A stretch of 64,000 bases of DNA. It comes from an uncultured Pelagibacteraceae bacterium. GTDB lineage: Bacteria > Pseudomonadota > Alphaproteobacteria > Pelagibacterales > Pelagibacteraceae. The notes below the pieces were generated by a model. That model was not told the DNA's origin. It did not search any database and worked only from the letters and a program-made list of their open reading frames with translations. Below are positions 60,050 to 64,000 of this stretch, piece after piece. The stretch is from positions 1-64,000 of the forward strand of contig CACLIZ010000003.1 in NCBI GenBank assembly GCA_902607115.1. The letters run 5' to 3'. Within the stretch, counting starts at the first letter, position 1. Every line of letters begins with the position of its first letter. The position numbers and the translations under genes were made by a program.

Positions 60050-62701
60050 ATGGAACATTTATTTTTAACAATACTTGTATTAATAATGATAGCAGCATTA
60101 GCTTCTGGTTTTCCAGTTGCATTTGCACTACCGGGTTCAGCAATTATTTCAATAGGTCTTGCTGCTATTTTTGGATATCTTTTTGAAGGAAATGTAAGCG
60201 CATATTTTGCAACTGATGGACCTATAGAATGGTTAACAGCAGGTATTACTAATTTCCGGAGCAACTATTGGGATGTAGAAACCGATACTTTAATTGCAAT
60301 ACCTCTGTTCATTTTTATGGGTATAATGTTGCAAAAATCTAAAATTGCAGAAGATCTTTTGGTAACGATGGGACAGTTATTTGGTCCTATTCCAGGTGGA
60401 TTAGGTATTTCAGTAATTTTTGTTGGTGCATTACTTGCGGCAACGACTGGTATAGTTGGAGCAACTGTAATTGCAATGGGTTTAATCTCACTACCAACAA
60501 TGTTAAATAATAAATATGATAGAAGTCTTGCAAGTGGAATTGTCTGTTCTTCAGGAACATTAGGTCAAATAATACCTCCATCAATTGTTTTAATTATTAT
60601 AGCAGACCAATTAGCAAGCGCTGCGGATGTTGCAAATACAATTAGACAAACAGATTATAAATTAATCACTGGAGAGTTTAATATGCCTGGTGAATTAAGA
60701 GTAGGATCAACAAGTGCTGGAGATATGTTTCTTGGAGCATTACTACCAGGCCTAGTATTAGTTGGGCTGTATATGGTTTATGTTTTTATATATGCAAGAT
60801 TAAATCCAAAAGCGGCTCCACCAGTTTCTTTTAAAGGTGAACTAGATATTAAATTTTGGACAAAAGTTGTTATGGTAATAATTCCTCCACTCGCATTAAT
60901 TTTTGCAGTTCTTGGATCTATATTAATGGGTATAGCAACTGTAAACCAAGCCGGTTCTATTGGAGCTATAGGAGCAACTTTGATGGCAGGTTATCGTCTT
61001 CACCAAGGAAAAAAGGATGCTTTTTATCCATTAATAATAACTATCATATCTATAATTCCTATTTTTATAATTTCAAATAATTATAATTTAAACGTTAAAG
61101 CTTTAGAAACTAGAAACTTCACTGCAATTCTAATAACTGCTTTTTTTACCATTACTTTCTTAATTGGACTTTCCTGGAGTTTTTGGAGAGCTTATAAGGT
61201 TGAAAATGTTTTAAAAGAAGTTGTTACAGAAACCTGTGTAACTACTTCGATGGTATTTATAATTCTTCTAGGAGCAGCAATGTTAACCTCAGGTTTTAGA
61301 GCTTTTGGAGGAGAAGAATTAGTAAGAGAATTTTTACTAGATTTACCAGGGGGATTTTGGATACAGTTTATTGTCGTTATGACAGTAATATTTTTGTTAG
61401 GATTTTTCTTAGATTTTATAGAAATTGCTGTTGTTGTTGTTCCTATTGTTGCACCAATATTGTTAGCTGAAACTGGCGCTAACGTTAGCGCTATTTGGTT
61501 AGGTGTAATGATCGGTGTAAATTTACAAACTTCTTTCTTAACACCTCCATTTGGTTTTGCTTTGTTTTATTTAAAAGGTGTTGCTCCTAAGTACGTTACA
61601 ACTTTAAATATTTGGAAAGGTGTTGTTCCATTTATAATTTTGCAATTAATAGGACTTGGAATTGTAGGTTTTTATCCAAGTTTAGTAAACTATTTACCGG
61701 CAAGAACATACTTAACATCTGATGTAGCTCCTCCACCAATGAATCCTAAGCTACAACATTGTTTGCAAGAATATAAGTTTGAGATTTATAATAATAATGA
61801 ACAAAATATTAGAGCTGCAATCTTAGAGTTTCAAAAATCAGTACCTACCAATCTTCCCAACGATAAAATTGATATTTTTGAGGAACATTTTGATAATGCA
61901 TTAGGAACTTTTGCTTTAGTTAAAAAACTTCAAAAAACTGAAAAAGAATATAATTTATTTGTTCAAGATTATAGAGATCTTCATTTTAGCGTAAGAAAAA
62001 AAGAGAAAAAAATTAGAAAATTAAGTAACAGAATAGAAAAATTAGAATCTGAAATTAGAAATTTAGACAAAGATAATGTAGCTGATAAAAATAAAATTGA
62101 GTTGAAGATTGAAGATTATAAATTAGAAATTGATGAATTAACTAAACAAATTCCCGAAAACTGGATATCTAAAAATAAAGAATTTGAAATTATCAATAAA
62201 GCAAAAAATACGCAGACAAAAAGATATAGAAAAAATGTTGATGAAGCATATGACAATTTAGATCAAATTGCTTTATTTATAATTGATCATGACAAGTTAA
62301 GTGAACTTGCCCCAGTTATTAGTGATTTAAAGAAAAATATAGGTAATGAAGATTATGACAATTCACTTACAAAAATTGATAATCTTTTTGAAAAACTAGG
62401 TGAAATTTCTGGAACTGAGGAATTTGCAAATAGACTAGATGATTTATATTCTTCAATTGATAGTGAGGAAATAGATGCTAATAAGATTGCCGATGCAAGC
62501 TCGGAAGTATTTATGTTGTTCGATCAAGAGTTAAAATGGAGAAAAGATGCTGTAGTAAATTTAATGCCAGCAATTGAAAAATATAATTTAGTAATAAAAC
62601 ATAATATAGGTTTAAGACTTCAGTCTCGTTTAACCAAGGATCAAGCCAAACTTGTTGCAAAATGTAATTCTGTACATCGAGATATATCTTTAAACTTTTA
62701 A
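60050..62701 (+). CDS. dctM: TRAP transporter large permease DctM with long C-terminal coiled-coil domain
   Basis: The 883-residue protein has a DctM transport domain in its first about 546 residues (many helices; PGGLGISVIFVGALLAATTG, SGTLGQIIPPSIVLIIIADQ and NLQTSFLTPPFGFALFYLKG are DctM motifs). It is larger than the usual 430, with extra loops. From about residue 549 it continues into a soluble, highly charged region. This contains a coiled coil (about 626-706, with KKEKKIRKLSNRIEKLESEI) and a helical tail ending in HRDISLNF. The extension has no recognised domain and should lie in one compartment, most likely cytoplasm or periplasm depending on helix count. Confidence 0.9.
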   Translation: MEHLFLTILVLIMIAALASGFPVAFALPGSAIISIGLAAIFGYLFEGNVSAYFATDGPIEWLTAGITNFRSNYWDVETDTLIAIPLFIFMGIMLQKSKIAEDLLVTMGQLFGPIPGGLGISVIFVGALLAATTGIVGATVIAMGLISLPTMLNNKYDRSLASGIVCSSGTLGQIIPPSIVLIIIADQLASAADVANTIRQTDYKLITGEFNMPGELRVGSTSAGDMFLGALLPGLVLVGLYMVYVFIYARLNPKAAPPVSFKGELDIKFWTKVVMVIIPPLALIFAVLGSILMGIATVNQAGSIGAIGATLMAGYRLHQGKKDAFYPLIITIISIIPIFIISNNYNLNVKALETRNFTAILITAFFTITFLIGLSWSFWRAYKVENVLKEVVTETCVTTSMVFIILLGAAMLTSGFRAFGGEELVREFLLDLPGGFWIQFIVVMTVIFLLGFFLDFIEIAVVVVPIVAPILLAETGANVSAIWLGVMIGVNLQTSFLTPPFGFALFYLKGVAPKYVTTLNIWKGVVPFIILQLIGLGIVGFYPSLVNYLPARTYLTSDVAPPPMNPKLQHCLQEYKFEIYNNNEQNIRAAILEFQKSVPTNLPNDKIDIFEEHFDNALGTFALVKKLQKTEKEYNLFVQDYRDLHFSVRKKEKKIRKLSNRIEKLESEIRNLDKDNVADKNKIELKIEDYKLEIDELTKQIPENWISKNKEFEIINKAKNTQTKRYRKNVDEAYDNLDQIALFIIDHDKLSELAPVISDLKKNIGNEDYDNSLTKIDNLFEKLGEISGTEEFANRLDDLYSSIDSEEIDANKIADASSEVFMLFDQELKWRKDAVVNLMPAIEKYNLVIKHNIGLRLQSRLTKDQAKLVAKCNSVHRDISLNF

Positions 62702-62710
62702 TATAAATTG

Positions 62711-63940
62711 ATGGAAAAAAATATTTTACCGATCAAAAGAGCGGTTTTAATTTTTTTTGTATTTGCTTGTGGATATTTTATATCTGCACTTTTAAGAGCG
62801 ATTACTGCAACCTTATCACCTTTTCTAACTTCAGAATTTAATTTAACAGCCGGTGATTTAGGATTATTAGCTGGAGGTTATTTTTTAGGATTTGCATCTA
62901 TGCAAATACCTCTTGGATTTTTACTTGATAAACATGGTCCAAAAAAAATTGTTTCTTCTTTTTTATTAATTGCAATAATTGGCACAGTAGCATTTGCTTT
63001 AGCTCAAAACTTTGCTGGCTTACTTTTATCAAGAATTTTAATTGGAGTTGGAGTTAGCGCATGTTTGATGGGACCTCTAACTGGATATAGAATTTGGTTT
63101 GCAGATGAATACCAGCAAAGAGCGAATGCTTGGATGTTAATGGTGCTCTCAATGGGTTTTGTTTTTTCCACTTTGCCCGTTCAAATTTTATTGCCAACAA
63201 TTGGTTGGAGGTGGATTTTTGGTGGAATAGCTTTATTAATATTTATTGTTATAGCTTTGACAATTTTTTTTATTCCTTCATGGGATAATAAAATTAATAA
63301 CAATCATAAAAAAAATTCAGGATCTTTGACAGATGTCTGGAAAAATAAATTTTTTAGAAGCACAATCCCGCTTGGTCTTTTTAATTATGGTGGAATGGTT
63401 GCAATTCAAACTTTATGGGCCGGACCCTGGATGGTAAGAGTTGCTGGATATTCTCCATTAGAGAGTGCAACAGGGCTTTTTTGGATAAATACTACAATGT
63501 TATTTGCTTTTTTTGCATTTGGTTACATTTTACCTAAAATTACAAAAATTGGTATTAAGTCAATGCGATTAATGAAGATTGGTTTACCAATTAGTTACTT
63601 ATCTTTGCTTGCTATTATTATTTTAGGTGAAAATGCTGGTGCAATTCACTTTACAATTTATTTACTTACTTCAATAGTTTTGACACTTACCCAGCCAGCT
63701 GTGGCATTATCTTTTCCAACTAGTCTAGCAGGAAAATCACTTACATCATTTAATCTACTAATTTTTGTTGGTACATTTATAATGCAGTGGGGAATAGGCT
63801 TGATTATTGATTTATCCCAATATTTTGGAAAATCAGAAATTCAAAGTTTTAAAATATCATTGTTTGTATATTTTTTAATTTGTATCGTTTGTTATTTATA
63901 TTTCATTTATAATAGTAAAGATTTAAATGAAAATAAATAA
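62711..63940 (+). CDS. Major facilitator superfamily transporter
   Basis: The ATG at 62711 gives 409 residues; a TTG one codon earlier is another option. The protein has about 12 helices and MFS loop motifs, LDKHGPKKIVSSFLL (motif A-like, in the loop after helix 2) and RILIGVGVSACLMGPLTGYR. The substrate is unknown; its place after the TRAP genes, 9 bases past dctM, suggests co-transcription. The C-terminal half ends in a basic stretch (NSKDLNENK). Confidence 0.9.
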   Translation: MEKNILPIKRAVLIFFVFACGYFISALLRAITATLSPFLTSEFNLTAGDLGLLAGGYFLGFASMQIPLGFLLDKHGPKKIVSSFLLIAIIGTVAFALAQNFAGLLLSRILIGVGVSACLMGPLTGYRIWFADEYQQRANAWMLMVLSMGFVFSTLPVQILLPTIGWRWIFGGIALLIFIVIALTIFFIPSWDNKINNNHKKNSGSLTDVWKNKFFRSTIPLGLFNYGGMVAIQTLWAGPWMVRVAGYSPLESATGLFWINTTMLFAFFAFGYILPKITKIGIKSMRLMKIGLPISYLSLLAIIILGENAGAIHFTIYLLTSIVLTLTQPAVALSFPTSLAGKSLTSFNLLIFVGTFIMQWGIGLIIDLSQYFGKSEIQSFKISLFVYFLICIVCYLYFIYNSKDLNENK

Positions 63941-63941
63941 A

Positions 63942-64000
63942 ATGATTATAGGATATATTTTTTTATCTTTAATTTTAATTTATTTTATAATCTTAGGTGC
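63942..64000 (+). CDS. Membrane protein N-terminus (cut by window end)
   Basis: An ATG one base past the MFS stop opens a frame that runs to the window end. The visible 19 residues, MIIGYIFLSLILIYFIILG, are one hydrophobic helix. Too little is present to name a family; the spacing suggests it belongs to the same operon. Confidence 0.5.
   Translation, partial: MIIGYIFLSLILIYFIILG

Noticed and set aside
1-64000. Mobile elements, prophage, integrons or CRISPR arrays
   Set aside because: No transposase, integrase, terminal repeats or regularly spaced repeats were seen; tandem relatedness is limited to the two FMN dehydrogenase genes.

Overview
This 64 kb window is a compact, AT-rich bacterial chromosome segment. 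It is almost wall-to-wall coding, with tiny or overlapping intergenic gaps and lysine- and isoleucine-rich proteins. It has no insertion sequences, phage genes or CRISPR arrays. The gene content (hemE next to the kinase-pyrophosphorylase gene, IalB, a Tat-exported TakP-like TRAP binding protein, DUF2794, HspQ, System I Ccm proteins) points to an alphaproteobacterium. The base composition and gene order suggest the SAR11 clade (Pelagibacterales), which is an inference from pattern and not from a database match.

Layout: 1-3552 holds rho (cut by the window edge), hemJ, hemH and hemE, all on the minus strand. A 272-base, roughly 12% GC gap follows (3553-3824) and is the best candidate for the chromosome replication origin. 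From 3825 the genes read outward on the plus strand: ppsR, maf, a small membrane protein, aroE, coaE, dnaQ. Next come secB/fxsA, a Tim44-like and an Smr protein, hslVU, and a histidine operon (hisB-hisH-hisA-hisF-hisE) running into HIT and GNAT genes. 15.7-26 kb carries lolA-ftsK, a UbiH-like flavoprotein, a LON-domain protein, a TPR-sulfotransferase, tRNA-Gly(GCC) with a clear promoter, phhB, and rpe-heparinase-purH. 26.1-31.4 kb is a carboxylate (probably acetate) module: a two-subunit sodium symporter, an unknown protein and acetyl-CoA synthetase. 31.4-36.8 kb holds tsaD, hemC, hemD, mscS and folD.

36.8-41.5 kb is the most unusual accessory block: two convergent, translationally coupled operons. 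They encode a bacterial cryptochrome/(6-4) photolyase that has apparently lost the family's iron-sulfur cysteines, a DCC thiol-disulfide protein, DUF2256, a second photolyase relative with the FAD domain first, a tiny membrane protein, an SDR protein lacking the catalytic Tyr, and PsiE. They look like a light-dependent repair or photoprotection module. 41.5-47 kb is mixed housekeeping (argG, 2OG oxygenase, IalB, aldo/keto reductase, Bax-inhibitor, YciB, HspQ). 47.2-51.9 kb is a cytochrome c maturation operon (ccmC-D-E-F-G-H) preceded by a strong RNA hairpin and ending in a PagL-like lipid A deacylase.

51.9-63.9 kb is a carbon-acquisition island: two tandem FMN-dependent 2-hydroxyacid dehydrogenases, an aminotransferase, a GlcD/DLD-like FAD oxidase, a D-2-hydroxyacid dehydrogenase, and a Tat-exported TRAP binding protein with an enlarged DctQ and a DctM that carries a 330-residue coiled-coil tail. 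An MFS transporter follows. The set is consistent with import and interconversion of 2-hydroxy- and 2-oxo-acids such as lactate, glycolate or their analogues.
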